A stretch of DNA of 64,000 bases from Microthrix sp041394405 (GTDB taxonomy: Bacteria; Actinomycetota; Acidimicrobiia; Acidimicrobiales; Microtrichaceae), in the NCBI GenBank assembly GCA_041394405.1, contig JAWKIF010000006.1:62001-126000 (forward strand), written 5' to 3'. The translations under genes and the position numbers were made by a program. This document shows positions 16,236 to 25,089 of this stretch, in pieces. The notes under the pieces were generated by a model. It was not told the DNA's origin and did not search any database. It saw only the letters and a list, made by a program, of their open reading frames with translations. Position 1 is the first letter of the stretch; each line of letters opens with the position of its first letter.

Positions 16236-17815
16236 AGGGTCGCCTCCTGGCGCCGCCCGGCCATGTAGGAGCCAAGGTCCTCGGCGGTGATGTCGGTGGG
16301 ATCGAGGTTGGCGGTGATGGCCCCCCGAAAGATGACCAGGAGCCGGTCGGAGAGGCCGATCAGCTCGTCCAGGTCGGCGGAGATCAACAGCACCGCCAGA
16401 CCGTCGCGGCGGGCCTGGCGCAGCTGCTCCCAGATGGCGGCCTGAGCGCCGACGTCCACGCCGCGGGTGGGGTGAGCGGCGATCAGCATGGTGGGGTCTG
16501 CGGTCATCTCGCGCCCGACGATCAGCTTCTGCTGGTTGCCGCCCGACAGGGCCAGGGCCGGGATATCCACGCCGGGGGTGCGGACGTCGTAGTCGCTCAC
16601 CACCCGCTCGGTGTCGGCCCGCGCCGCCCGGCGTCGAAGCCAGCCGTGTGTGCTGTATCGGGCGCCTTGATGGCCCAACATCTGGTTGGCCCACAGGGGC
16701 TCACCCAGCAGCAGTCCCTCCCGGTGCCGGTCGGTGGGGATGTAGCCCATGCCGGCGTCTCGTCGCTCCCGAGTGGAGGCGCCCTCCAGGTTGCGAGACC
16801 CCAGCTCGATGGTGCCGGAGTCGGCCGGGGTCAGGCCCAACAGCGCGTCGATCAGCTCCTGTTGCCCGTTGCCCTCCACGCCGGCGATGCCCACGATCTC
16901 GCTGCGGTGCACCTCGAGGTTGATGTCGTCCAGCAGCACCCGGCCCCCGTCGGCGACCAGCCGCAGGCCCGTGGTTCGCAGGGCCAAGTCGGTGCCGGGG
17001 GTGTGGGCCTCACCCGTCGGTGTCGGGAGCTCGGAGCCCACCATCAAGCGGCCCAGCTCCTGTGCGTCGACATTCGCCGGGTTCACCGTGGCCACGGTGG
17101 TGCCGGCCCGCATCACGGTGATGGCATCGGAGATCGCCATCACCTCGTCCAGCTTGTGGGAGATGAAGACGATGGTCACGCCTCCGGCCCGGAGCGCCTC
17201 CAGGTTGGTGAACAGCTCGGTCACCTCCTGGGGGATGAGCACCGCGGTGGGCTCGTCCAGGATGAGGATCCGGGCCCCTCGAAACAGCACCTTGAGGATT
17301 TCCAGGCGCTGACGCTCGCCCACGGTCAGGCTCTCCACCAAGCGGTGGGGATCGAGGGGCAGGCCGTGTCGCTCGCCCAGCTCGACGATGGCCTGATCGG
17401 CCGCGTGACGGTCCAACACGCCGAAGCTGGCCGGCTCGGCGCCCAGGACGATGTTCTCGGCCACGGTCAGTTGATCGGCCAGCATGAAGTGCTGGTGCAC
17501 CATGCCGATGCCGGCCGCGATGGCATCGGCGGGCGTGCGGAATCGGCGCGGGGCCCCGTCCACCTCGATGGTGCCCTCGTCGGGCTGGTGCATGCCGTAG
17601 AGGGTCTTCATGAGGGTGGACTTGCCCGCCCCGTTCTCGCCGATCAACGCGTGGATCGATCCGGCGTCCACGCGGAGGTTGACGTCGCGATTGGCCACCA
17701 CGCCCGGGAACCGCTTGGTGATGCCCGACAGGGCGATCGCCGGCTTGGTGTCGCCGGACGCGACCAGGGGACGCCCCGGGTCCAAGCCCGGCGCGTCCCC
17801 CTCGTCGTTGGTCAC
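16232..17815 (-). CDS. Nucleoside ABC transporter ATPase (two-domain)
   Basis: About 527 residues with two ABC domains, as in NupA/YufO of BMP-type importers. Domain 1 has Walker A GENGAGKST, Walker B ILILDEPTAVL and a divergent signature LTVGERQ. Domain 2 has a degenerate Walker A (GVEGNGQQELI), signature LSGGNQQKL and a Walker B that reads MLIAAHPTRGVD, typical of the second domain in this family. GTG 17815 is preferred to the longer ATG 17875 because the latter overlaps the lipoprotein gene, while GTG 17815 gives a 25-base gap and a product starting just before GDTKPAIALSGITKRFPG. Confidence 0.88.
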   Translation of the reverse strand: MTNDEGDAPGLDPGRPLVASGDTKPAIALSGITKRFPGVVANRDVNLRVDAGSIHALIGENGAGKSTLMKTLYGMHQPDEGTIEVDGAPRRFRTPADAIAAGIGMVHQHFMLADQLTVAENIVLGAEPASFGVLDRHAADQAIVELGERHGLPLDPHRLVESLTVGERQRLEILKVLFRGARILILDEPTAVLIPQEVTELFTNLEALRAGGVTIVFISHKLDEVMAISDAITVMRAGTTVATVNPANVDAQELGRLMVGSELPTPTGEAHTPGTDLALRTTGLRLVADGGRVLLDDINLEVHRSEIVGIAGVEGNGQQELIDALLGLTPADSGTIELGSRNLEGASTRERRDAGMGYIPTDRHREGLLLGEPLWANQMLGHQGARYSTHGWLRRRAARADTERVVSDYDVRTPGVDIPALALSGGNQQKLIVGREMTADPTMLIAAHPTRGVDVGAQAAIWEQLRQARRDGLAVLLISADLDELIGLSDRLLVIFRGAITANLDPTDITAEDLGSYMAGRRQEATL

Positions 17816-17840
17816 GGAGTCGACCCGCCGCCTGAGTGGC

Positions 17841-18917
17841 TCAGCCCTCGGGGGTGGTGGGAACCTCGATGTCACCGGAGATGATCTGGTCCTTCAGCTC
17901 ATCCAGGTCGCCCTTGATGTCGTCGATGTAGCCACCGGAGGTGGAGTAGTCGACGCCGCCGGCCTCCAGGTCGAAGGAGGTGACGCCTCCCTCGGTGTTG
18001 CCGCTGTTGAACTCCTCAATGGCGCCGTAGACGGCCACGTCCACCTTCTTCAGCATGGAGGTGAGGATGACGGCCTGTTGGTCCTCGGGCACCAGGTCGT
18101 ACTGGTCCGAGTCCACGCCGATGGCCCACTTGGTGGTCTCGCCGCCGTCGTTGGCCTCCACCGCAGCTTCGAAGAGCCCGCTGCCCGAACCGCCGGCTGC
18201 GTGATACACGATGTCGGCCCCGCCGTCGTACATCGACTTGGCAATGGTCTTGGCCTTGGCGGGATCGTTGAAGCCATCGAAGTCGGGCGGCTGGGTGATG
18301 TACTGGACATCAACGGTGATGTCGGGGTTCACCTTCTTGGCCCCGGCCACGTAGCCGGCCTCGAACTTCTTGATCAGGTCGGTCTCCACGCCACCGATGA
18401 AGCCCAGCTGGCCGCTCTCGGACTTCATGGCGGCCGCCGCACCCACCAGGTAGGAGCCCTGCTCCTCGGCGAAGACGAGCTGCTTGATGTTGCCCGTCTT
18501 GTCCTCGTCCTCGGGCGGATAGGCATTGTCCACGATGGCAAAGGTGGAGTCCGGATGCGCCTGCGCGGTCTCCAAGACCGAGTCGGCGAACAGGAAACCA
18601 ACGCCGATCACCGGGTTGAAGCCGCCGGCGGCCAGGCTTTCCAGCAGCTCGGAGCGGTTCTGGCCGCCCTCGTCGGGCTCCAGTTCCTTGGTTTCATAAC
18701 CGAAGTCGTCGGCCGCCTTGGCCAGCCCGGACGACGCAGCGTCGTTGAACGACTTGTCGCCCTTGCCGCCAATATCGAAGACCAAGCCGATCTGGCCGGC
18801 GTCTCCGCCGCTGCCGCCCGATGCGCCGTCGTCGCCGTCGTCGCCGCAGGAGGCCAACACCAGCGTGGGAACGCTGATCAGGGCCGCGGCAGCCAGAACT
18901 CTCCGTCGTTGAACCAC
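17841..18917 (-). CDS. BMP-family nucleoside-binding lipoprotein
   Basis: About 358 residues. A basic start (VQRRRVLAAAAL) and the lipobox LVLASC mark a lipoprotein whose cysteine is followed by an Asp/Gly linker. The mature part has the BMP/PnrA domain: GLVFDIGGKGDKSFNDAA, then GFIGGVETDLIKKFEAGYVAGAK written in two conserved blocks, and WAIGVDSDQYDLVPEDQ. It would bind nucleosides outside the membrane for the transporter encoded downstream. An ATG at 18923 lies directly on a GGAG sequence; GTG 18917 has that GGAG six bases upstream, so it is the better start. A TATCGT hexamer (minus strand, 18985-18990) and a GGCCG hairpin (18963-18976) lie in the probable leader. Confidence 0.85.
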   Translation of the reverse strand: MVQRRRVLAAAALISVPTLVLASCGDDGDDGASGGSGGDAGQIGLVFDIGGKGDKSFNDAASSGLAKAADDFGYETKELEPDEGGQNRSELLESLAAGGFNPVIGVGFLFADSVLETAQAHPDSTFAIVDNAYPPEDEDKTGNIKQLVFAEEQGSYLVGAAAAMKSESGQLGFIGGVETDLIKKFEAGYVAGAKKVNPDITVDVQYITQPPDFDGFNDPAKAKTIAKSMYDGGADIVYHAAGGSGSGLFEAAVEANDGGETTKWAIGVDSDQYDLVPEDQQAVILTSMLKKVDVAVYGAIEEFNSGNTEGGVTSFDLEAGGVDYSTSGGYIDDIKGDLDELKDQIISGDIEVPTTPEG

Positions 18918-19109
18918 TGTCATCTCCGTTCGACCGCCGGGGCGATCCGTTGTCCCTCGTCCGGCCGTGTTCGGCCTTGGTGTGACGATAGGCGCTCCCA
19001 CGCGTTGCGTGCACGAGATCACCGGTCGTGTCGTGGGAATCCGGGGGCCCGTCCCATGACGGGTACCATGGCTGGCCGCCGCCCCCTCCCCAACGGCGCT
19101 GGAGTCTCG
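18918..19109. promoter_or_regulatory. Divergent regulatory region between BMP operon and PfkB kinase
   Basis: These 192 bases separate two divergent salvage units. On the minus strand TATCGT (18985-18990) could be the -10 box of the BMP operon, followed by a short hairpin GGCCG-AACA-CGGCC (18963-18976) in the leader. On the plus strand only the GGAG at 19101-19104, five bases before the kinase ATG, is clear. No known riboswitch fold is recognised. Confidence 0.4.
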
Positions 19110-20117
19110 ATGAGTTCGCAAGTCCCCCCGCCCGCGTCCGTCGACGTCGCCGGCATCGGCAACGCATTGGTGGACGTGTTGGCCACGGCCCCCGAGGAGC
19201 TCATCGACGAGCTCGGGCTCGTGAAGGGTTCGATGGGATTGGTCGACGCCGAACGCTCGGCGGAGATCTACGACCACATGGGCCCCGGCACCGAGATCTC
19301 CGGTGGTTCGGTGGCCAATTCGATGGTGGGCGTGGCCTCCTTCGGCGGTCGTTCGCACTACCTGGGCAAGGTGCGCGACGACCAGTTGGGCGAGGTGTTC
19401 GCCCACGACATCCGCGCCAACGGCGTCGGCTTCACCACGCCGCTGGCCCCCGACGGCCCCCCCACCGGCTCGTGCCTCATCCTGGTCACCCCGGATGCCC
19501 AGCGCACCATGAACACACACCTCGGGGCGTCGGTGCACTTTGGTCCGGCGGACGTGGACCCGGCAGTGGTCACCTCCGCCGGGGTGCTGTTCCTCGAGGG
19601 CTACCTGTTCGACCCGCCCGAGGCCCAGGAGGCCTTCAAGGTGGCGGCCAGGTTGGCCCGCGACGCCGGCCGGAAGGTGGCGATCACCCTGTCGGACCCG
19701 TTCTGCGTGGAGCGGCACCGAGCGGCGTTCGTCGACCTGGTGGACCACCACGTGGACGTTGTGGTGGCCAACCGGGACGAGCTGTGCTCGCTCTATGAGA
19801 CCGACGACATCGAGGCGGCGCACAGGATCGTGGCCGAACGCTGCCCGCTGGCGGTAGTCACCCACGGGCCCGACGGCTCCTATGTCATCACCTCCGACGA
19901 GGTGGTGCGCGTCGCGGCCGAACCGGTGGCCGAGGTGGTCGACACCACCGGTGCGGGCGACCAGTACGCCGCCGGGTTCTTCTACGGCCTGGCCACCGGG
20001 AGGGACCTGGAGACCTGCGGACGCTTGGGCTCGATCGCGGCCGCCGAGGTCATCAGCCACCTCGGCGCCCGCCCCCTGGTCTCCCTCGCCGAATTGGCCG
20101 CACCGGTTCTGGACTGA
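19110..20117 (+). CDS. PfkB family kinase, adenosine kinase-like
   Basis: 335 residues of the ribokinase/PfkB fold. The N-terminal half carries GIGNALVDVLA and the sugar-binding GGSVANSMVGVASFGG. The C-terminal signature DTTGAGDQYAAGFFYGL holds the anion hole and the catalytic aspartate. MNTHLGAS and SDPFCVERHR are typical of bacterial proteins annotated as adenosine kinase rather than fructokinase. It would phosphorylate adenosine to AMP with ATP. The divergent BMP nucleoside importer and the adenosine deaminase gene at 28348 support a nucleoside substrate. GGAG five bases upstream supports the ATG. Confidence 0.82.
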   Translation: MSSQVPPPASVDVAGIGNALVDVLATAPEELIDELGLVKGSMGLVDAERSAEIYDHMGPGTEISGGSVANSMVGVASFGGRSHYLGKVRDDQLGEVFAHDIRANGVGFTTPLAPDGPPTGSCLILVTPDAQRTMNTHLGASVHFGPADVDPAVVTSAGVLFLEGYLFDPPEAQEAFKVAARLARDAGRKVAITLSDPFCVERHRAAFVDLVDHHVDVVVANRDELCSLYETDDIEAAHRIVAERCPLAVVTHGPDGSYVITSDEVVRVAAEPVAEVVDTTGAGDQYAAGFFYGLATGRDLETCGRLGSIAAAEVISHLGARPLVSLAELAAPVLD

Positions 20118-20156
20118 CCCGTCTGGCAGGACGTGCTCGCCTGAGGGGGCCTGCTC

Positions 20157-22115
20157 CTACGGGCTGGTGAGCGTCCAGACCGGAGTTGGGGTGAGGCGGC
20201 CGGTTTTGGTGCCGTCGCCGAGCTGGGCGCTGAGGTTCTTGCCCCAGCAGCGGGCGGTGCCGTCGGTGGTGAGGGCGCAGGTGTGGTATTGGCCAGCGGC
20301 GATGCTGGTCGCGCTGGTGAGCCCGGGAACAGCGTTGGGCGTGAGCTGGTCGGTCGACGTGCCGTCGCCGAGTTGGCCGTTGACGTTGCCGCCCCAGCAG
20401 TCGACGGTGCGGTCGGCGGTGAGTGCACAGGTGTGGAGGTCGCCGGCGGTGATGGCGGTCACGCCGGTGAGGCCGGTGACGGGTGTGGGGGTGAGACGGG
20501 TGGTGGTGGTGTTGTCGCCGAGCTGTCCGTCGCTGTTGTTGCCCCAGCAGTCCGCGGTGCCGTCGGTGGTGAGGGCGCATGTGTGGTTGGCGCCGGCGGT
20601 GATGGCGGTGGCGTTGGTGAGTCCGGTGACGGGGGTGGGGGTGGTGCGGTCGGTGGTGGTCCCGTCGCCGAGTCGCCCCTGGCTGTTGCGGCCCCAGCAG
20701 TGGGCGGTGCCGTCGGTGGTGAGGGCGCAGGTGTGGTTGGCGCCGGCGGTGATGGCGGTGGCGTTGGTGAGTCCGGTGACGGGGGTGGGTGTGGTGCGTT
20801 GGGTGGTGGTGTTGTCGCCGAGCTGTCCGTCGAAGTTGCCACCCCAGCAGGCGACGGTGCCGTCGTCGATGAGGGCGCAGGTGTGGGCTTCGCCGGTGGT
20901 GATGGCGGTGACACCGGTGGTCCCGCTCACGGGGCTTGGCGTGGTGCGGTCGGTGGTCGTGTTGTCGCCGAGCTGTCCGTCGATGTTGAGTCCCCAGCAG
21001 GCGACGGTGCCGTCGTCGATGAGCGCACAGGTATGGCCGCGGCCGCTGCTGATGGCGGTGGCATTGGAGAGTCCGGTCACCGGGGTGGGGGTGGTGCTGG
21101 TTGCGGAGTTGACGCCGAGCTGCCCGAAGCTGTTGCTGCCCCAGCAGTTGGCGGCGCCGTCGTCGATGAGGGCGCAGGTGTGCGATTCGCCGGTGGTGAT
21201 GGCGGTCAGGGCTCCGAGCTTGGCGACGGGGGTAGGTGTGGTGCGGTCGACGGTGGTGTTGTCACCGAGTTGCCCGAAGCTGTTGTTGCCCCAGCAGTCG
21301 ATGCCGTCGGTGGTGAGGGCGCAGGTGTGGCGGTCGCCGGCGACGATGGCGGTGACGTTGGTGAGGCTGGTCACCGGGGTGGGTGTGGTGCGGTTGGTGG
21401 TGGTGGTGTCGCCGAGTTGGCCTGAGGAGTTGTTGCCCCAGCAGTCGACGGTGCCGTCGTCGGTGAGCGCGCAGGTGTGGAGGTCGCCGGCGGCGATGGC
21501 GGTGACCCCGGAGAGCCCGCCGACAGGAGTGGGTGTCGTGCGGGCGGTGGTGGTGTTGTCGCCGAGTTGCCCGGACGAGTTGTCGCCCCAGCAGGCGACC
21601 GTGGAGTTGGGCTTGATCGCGCAGGTGTGGTCGCCCCCCGCTGCCAGGCTGATGTCGGGGGGTGTGCAGTTGTTGCGGTAGAGGAACACGGCCATTTGTC
21701 CGCGGGTGACCTTGGCGTTGGGTGAGTAGACGTCGGGTGCGGTGCCGGAGGTGATGCCGGCTTCGACGAGCCAGGCGACCGCGGTGTTGTAGAACGAGCC
21801 TGAGGTGACATCGGAGAAACTGTGGGGGCCCGATGGGGCCGGTTCGCCCGCGTTGCGGTGGAGGAACACGGCCATTTGTCCGCGGGTGACGTTGGCGTTG
21901 GGTGAGTAGATGCCGGGTGCGGTGCCGGAGGTGATGCCGGCCTCAACCAGCCAGGCGACCGCCAGGTTGTAGAACGCGCCGGGCGAAACATCGGAGAACC
22001 CGTGCGGCGCAGGCCCGAAACAAGAGGCATCCCCAACACCTTGTTGCGCCGTCGGGGCCGCAGGTGCCGCGCCTGCGGGTTGGCTCAAGAGCGCCACAGA
22101 GCCGGTGCTCAGCAA
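20157..22115 (-). CDS. Exported SLH-like / RCC1-repeat protein (10 repeats), unclear start
   Basis: At least 652 residues. Two SLH-like units (FSDV...FYNTAVAWLVEAGITSG...YSPNANVTRGQMAVFL) are followed by ten RCC1-type repeats of about 49 residues, each with HTCAL, then CWGxNxxGQLGD, then TPTPV. The second is slightly short. RCC1 repeats fold as beta-propeller blades, and two cysteines per repeat suggest disulfides in an exported protein. The annotated start is TTG 22115, but the homologous signal sequence continues upstream in frame as NRSIKLVLTLTLLLSTGSVA with no ATG, GTG or TTG. A GGAG lies six bases before an ATC at 22157, exactly where the paralogues start, so the start may be non-canonical or mutated. 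SLH-like units may tether it to the wall. Confidence 0.75.
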   Translation of the reverse strand: MLSTGSVALLSQPAGAAPAAPTAQQGVGDASCFGPAPHGFSDVSPGAFYNLAVAWLVEAGITSGTAPGIYSPNANVTRGQMAVFLHRNAGEPAPSGPHSFSDVTSGSFYNTAVAWLVEAGITSGTAPDVYSPNAKVTRGQMAVFLYRNNCTPPDISLAAGGDHTCAIKPNSTVACWGDNSSGQLGDNTTTARTTPTPVGGLSGVTAIAAGDLHTCALTDDGTVDCWGNNSSGQLGDTTTTNRTTPTPVTSLTNVTAIVAGDRHTCALTTDGIDCWGNNSFGQLGDNTTVDRTTPTPVAKLGALTAITTGESHTCALIDDGAANCWGSNSFGQLGVNSATSTTPTPVTGLSNATAISSGRGHTCALIDDGTVACWGLNIDGQLGDNTTTDRTTPSPVSGTTGVTAITTGEAHTCALIDDGTVACWGGNFDGQLGDNTTTQRTTPTPVTGLTNATAITAGANHTCALTTDGTAHCWGRNSQGRLGDGTTTDRTTPTPVTGLTNATAITAGANHTCALTTDGTADCWGNNSDGQLGDNTTTTRLTPTPVTGLTGVTAITAGDLHTCALTADRTVDCWGGNVNGQLGDGTSTDQLTPNAVPGLTSATSIAAGQYHTCALTTDGTARCWGKNLSAQLGDGTKTGRLTPTPVWTLTSP

Positions 22116-22258
22116 CAGCGTCAGGGTGAGTACCAGTTTGATCGAACGGTTTTGGATGGGTTGCTCCAGACGGTTGTTGCTGGGTGCGGCGAGTCAGTGG
22201 GTGGTTGTGGGCCAGAAGCCCTCAGGGCGAATGGGCAGAGGTGGGTCGGTCCCCGGGG
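22116..22258. other. Upstream region of the 10-repeat RCC1 gene
   Basis: About 140 bases between two tandem RCC1 genes. Positions 22116-22157 read in frame as the basic and hydrophobic part of a signal peptide. A GGAG on the minus strand is at 22164-22167. No other gene or clear terminator is seen. Confidence 0.5.
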
Positions 22259-25039
22259 TTACGGGCTGGTCAGGGTCCACACCGGGGTGGGGGAGGTGCG
22301 GTGGGTGGTGGTGCCGTCGCCGAGGTGCCCGTAACCGTTCCAGCCCCAGCACTGGGCCGTGCCCTCGGCGGTGAGGGCGCACGTGTGGGTCACCCCGCTG
22401 CTGATGCCGGTCACGCCGGTGAGCCCGGCAATCGAGGCGGGGGTGGCTCGGTTCGTGGTGGTGCCGTCGCCGAGCTGCCCGTCGTCGTTGTCGCCCCAGC
22501 AATGAGCGATGTGGTCGCTCGTGAGCGCACACGTGTGCGCCCACCCGGTGGAGATGGCGATGATCTCGGCAAGGTCTGGGACGGGGGTGGGGATGCTGCT
22601 GCCAGTTCCGGAGTATCCGAGTTGCCCGGAGGTGTTCGCTCCCCAGCAGTCGGCGGTGCCGTCTGCGGTGACAGCGCAGGTGTGAAGTCCGCCGGCGGCG
22701 ATCGTCGTAACGCTCGTCAGTTCGAAGACTGGAGTGGGGGTGTGGCGGTCTGTGGTTGTGCCGTCGCCGAGTCTCCCAAAGGTGTTGTCTCCCCAGCAGT
22801 CGGCGGTGTCGCCCGTGGTGATTGCGCAGGTGTGGCGTCCGCCGGCGGCGATCGCCGTAGCGCTCGTGAGCCCGCTCACCTCGGTTGGAGTGTTGCGGTT
22901 GGTGGTGGTGCCGTCGCCGAGTTGCCCATAAAAGTTAGCGCCCCAGCAGTCGGCAGTGCCGTCTGTGGTGATTGCGCAGGTGTGGCCATCTCCGGCGGCG
23001 ATCGCCGTGACGCCCGTGAGCCCGCTCACCTGGGTTGGAGTGTTGCGGTCGGTAGTGGTGCCGTCGCCCAGTTGGCCGACTGAGTTCAATCCCCAGCAGT
23101 GGACGGTGCCGCCTACGGTCACCGCGCAGATGTGGCCGCCGCCGGCGGCGATGGCGGTGACGTCGGTGAGCCCCGGCACCGGGGTGGGCGTGCGTCGGTC
23201 CGTGGTTGTGCCGTCACCGAGTTGGCCCCATAAGTTGTATCCCCAGCAATCGACGGTGCCGTCCGTGGTGAGGGCGCAGCTGTAGTTGCTGCCAGCGGCC
23301 ACCTCGGTGACGCTGTTCAGTCCAGTGACGGGGGTTGGCGTGGTGCGTTGGGTGGTGGTTCCGTCGCCGAGTTGACCCTGACCGTTGTTGCCCCAACAGT
23401 CGATCGGGCCATCGACGGTGAGCGCACAGGTGTGGTCGTTGCCTCCGGAGATGGCGGTGATATCGGTGAGCCCGGTGACGGGGGTGGGGGTGGTTCGGTT
23501 GGTGGTGGTGTTATCGCCGAGTTGCCCGAGGAGGTTGTATCCCCAGCACTCGGCGATGCCGGTCGTGACGATGGCGCAGGTGTGAAACCGGCCGGATGCG
23601 ATCGTGGAGACGTTGGTGAGGCCGTCCACCTCGGTTGGAGTGTTGCGTTGGGTGGTGGTGCCGTCGCCGAGCTGACCGAGGCTGTTGGAGCCCCAGCAGT
23701 CGGCGGTGTTGTCGGTGGTGAGTGCGCAGGTGTGAAAGCTGCCGGCGCTGATCTCGGTGACGCTGTTCAGTCCGGTCACGGGGGTTGGGACGAGGCTGTC
23801 TGTGGTCGTTCCGTTTCCAAGTTGCCCGAAGTTGTTGTCCCCCCAACACTCGACGTTCCCGCCGGTTGTGAGGGCGCACGTGTGGAAGTTGGCAGCGGCA
23901 ATGGCGGCGATACCCGTGAGCCCGTCAACCTGGGTGGGCGTGTGTCGCTGGAAGGTGGTGCCGTCGCCGAGTTGCCCGTTGCTGTTCGTTCCCCAGCAGT
24001 GGACGGTGCCGTCGCTCTTCAGCGCGCAGGTGTGTGAAACACCCGCGGTCAGCGCGGTCACTCCGCTGAGTCCGTCGACCTCGGCGGGGCTCTTTCGGTC
24101 GGTGGTGGTGGTGTCGCCGAGTTGCCCGTTGTTGTTGCGTCCCCAGCAGTCGACGGTGGTGTCGATGCTGAGGGCACAGCTGTGCCAACCGCCGGAAACG
24201 ATCGCGCTGACGTCGGTGAGGTCGAAGGCGGGTGCCGGGGCCTTGTGCTCGTCGTTGGTGTTGTCGCCGAGCTGCCCATAGGTGTTGTCGCCCCAGCAGG
24301 CGACGGTGCTGTTGGCCTTGCGTGCACAGGTATGGCTTTGTCCGGCGGCGAGTTCGATGTCGGGTGGTGTGCAGTTGTTGCGGTGGAGGAACACGGCCAT
24401 TTGGGCGCGGGTGACGTTTGCGTTGGGTGAGTAGATGCCGGGTGCGGTGCCGGTGGTGATGCCTGCTTCGACGAGCCATGCAACCGCGGTGTCGTAGAAG
24501 CTGTTGGTGGGGACGTCGGTGAAGTTGTGGGGGCCGGCGGGTGTGGGTTCGCCGGCGTTGCGCCATAAGAACACGGCCATTTGGGCGCGGGTGACGTTGT
24601 TGTTGGGTGAGTAGACGCCTGGGCCGGTGCCGGTGGTGATGCCAGCTTCGACGAGCCAGGCGACGGCGGTGTTGTAGTAGCTGCCGGTCGGGACGTCGGT
24701 GAAGTTGTGGGGGCCGGCGGGTGCGGGTTCGCCGGCGTTGCGCCACAAGAACACCGCCATTTGGGCGCGGGTGACGTTTGCGTTGGGTGAGTAGACGCCT
24801 GGGCCGGTGCCGGAGGTGATGCCGGCTTCGACCAGCCAGGCCACCGCGGTGTTGTAGAACGCGCCCGACAACACATCAGAGAACCCGTGCGGCGCGGGCC
24901 CGAAACACGACGCATCCCCAACACCTTGCGGCGCTGCTGGTGAGGCCAGGCTGGCTCCAGCGGGGCCGCCAGCCCCAACTACCCCGACGCCGACGAGTAG
25001 GAACACGGACATCAGAACGCGAACTCGGTGGGTTCCCAT
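22259..25039 (-). CDS. Exported SLH-like / RCC1-repeat protein (14 repeats, 3 SLH-like units)
   Basis: 926 residues. A signal sequence (MGTHRVRVLMSVFLLVGVGV) leads to QGVGDASCFGPAPHGFSDV, identical in kind to its two neighbours. Three SLH-like units follow, each ending YSPN-x-NVTRAQMAVFL, and then fourteen RCC1-type repeats with paired cysteines (HTCA...CWG). Fourteen blades would make two seven-bladed propellers. The product ends TPVWTLTSP, as do both paralogues. No catalytic domain is visible; an adhesive or binding role at the cell surface is inferred. ATG 25039 has no convincing Shine-Dalgarno sequence; a TTG shortly upstream is possible. Confidence 0.85.
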   Translation of the reverse strand: MGTHRVRVLMSVFLLVGVGVVGAGGPAGASLASPAAPQGVGDASCFGPAPHGFSDVLSGAFYNTAVAWLVEAGITSGTGPGVYSPNANVTRAQMAVFLWRNAGEPAPAGPHNFTDVPTGSYYNTAVAWLVEAGITTGTGPGVYSPNNNVTRAQMAVFLWRNAGEPTPAGPHNFTDVPTNSFYDTAVAWLVEAGITTGTAPGIYSPNANVTRAQMAVFLHRNNCTPPDIELAAGQSHTCARKANSTVACWGDNTYGQLGDNTNDEHKAPAPAFDLTDVSAIVSGGWHSCALSIDTTVDCWGRNNNGQLGDTTTTDRKSPAEVDGLSGVTALTAGVSHTCALKSDGTVHCWGTNSNGQLGDGTTFQRHTPTQVDGLTGIAAIAAANFHTCALTTGGNVECWGDNNFGQLGNGTTTDSLVPTPVTGLNSVTEISAGSFHTCALTTDNTADCWGSNSLGQLGDGTTTQRNTPTEVDGLTNVSTIASGRFHTCAIVTTGIAECWGYNLLGQLGDNTTTNRTTPTPVTGLTDITAISGGNDHTCALTVDGPIDCWGNNGQGQLGDGTTTQRTTPTPVTGLNSVTEVAAGSNYSCALTTDGTVDCWGYNLWGQLGDGTTTDRRTPTPVPGLTDVTAIAAGGGHICAVTVGGTVHCWGLNSVGQLGDGTTTDRNTPTQVSGLTGVTAIAAGDGHTCAITTDGTADCWGANFYGQLGDGTTTNRNTPTEVSGLTSATAIAAGGRHTCAITTGDTADCWGDNTFGRLGDGTTTDRHTPTPVFELTSVTTIAAGGLHTCAVTADGTADCWGANTSGQLGYSGTGSSIPTPVPDLAEIIAISTGWAHTCALTSDHIAHCWGDNDDGQLGDGTTTNRATPASIAGLTGVTGISSGVTHTCALTAEGTAQCWGWNGYGHLGDGTTTHRTSPTPVWTLTSP

Positions 25040-25089
25040 GGTGGCCAAGACGGTCAACCACTCCGCACGGTTACAGGTGTGTCGCTGGT

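Noticed and set aside
18918..19109. Possible purine or other riboswitch before the nucleoside transporter
   Set aside because: Only a five-base-pair hairpin was found; no conserved aptamer core could be recognised.
22184..24430. Plus-strand open frames with regular repeats across the RCC1 genes
   Set aside because: They repeat only because the opposite strand encodes RCC1 repeats; the plus-strand products are Gly/Val/Glu-rich without structure.
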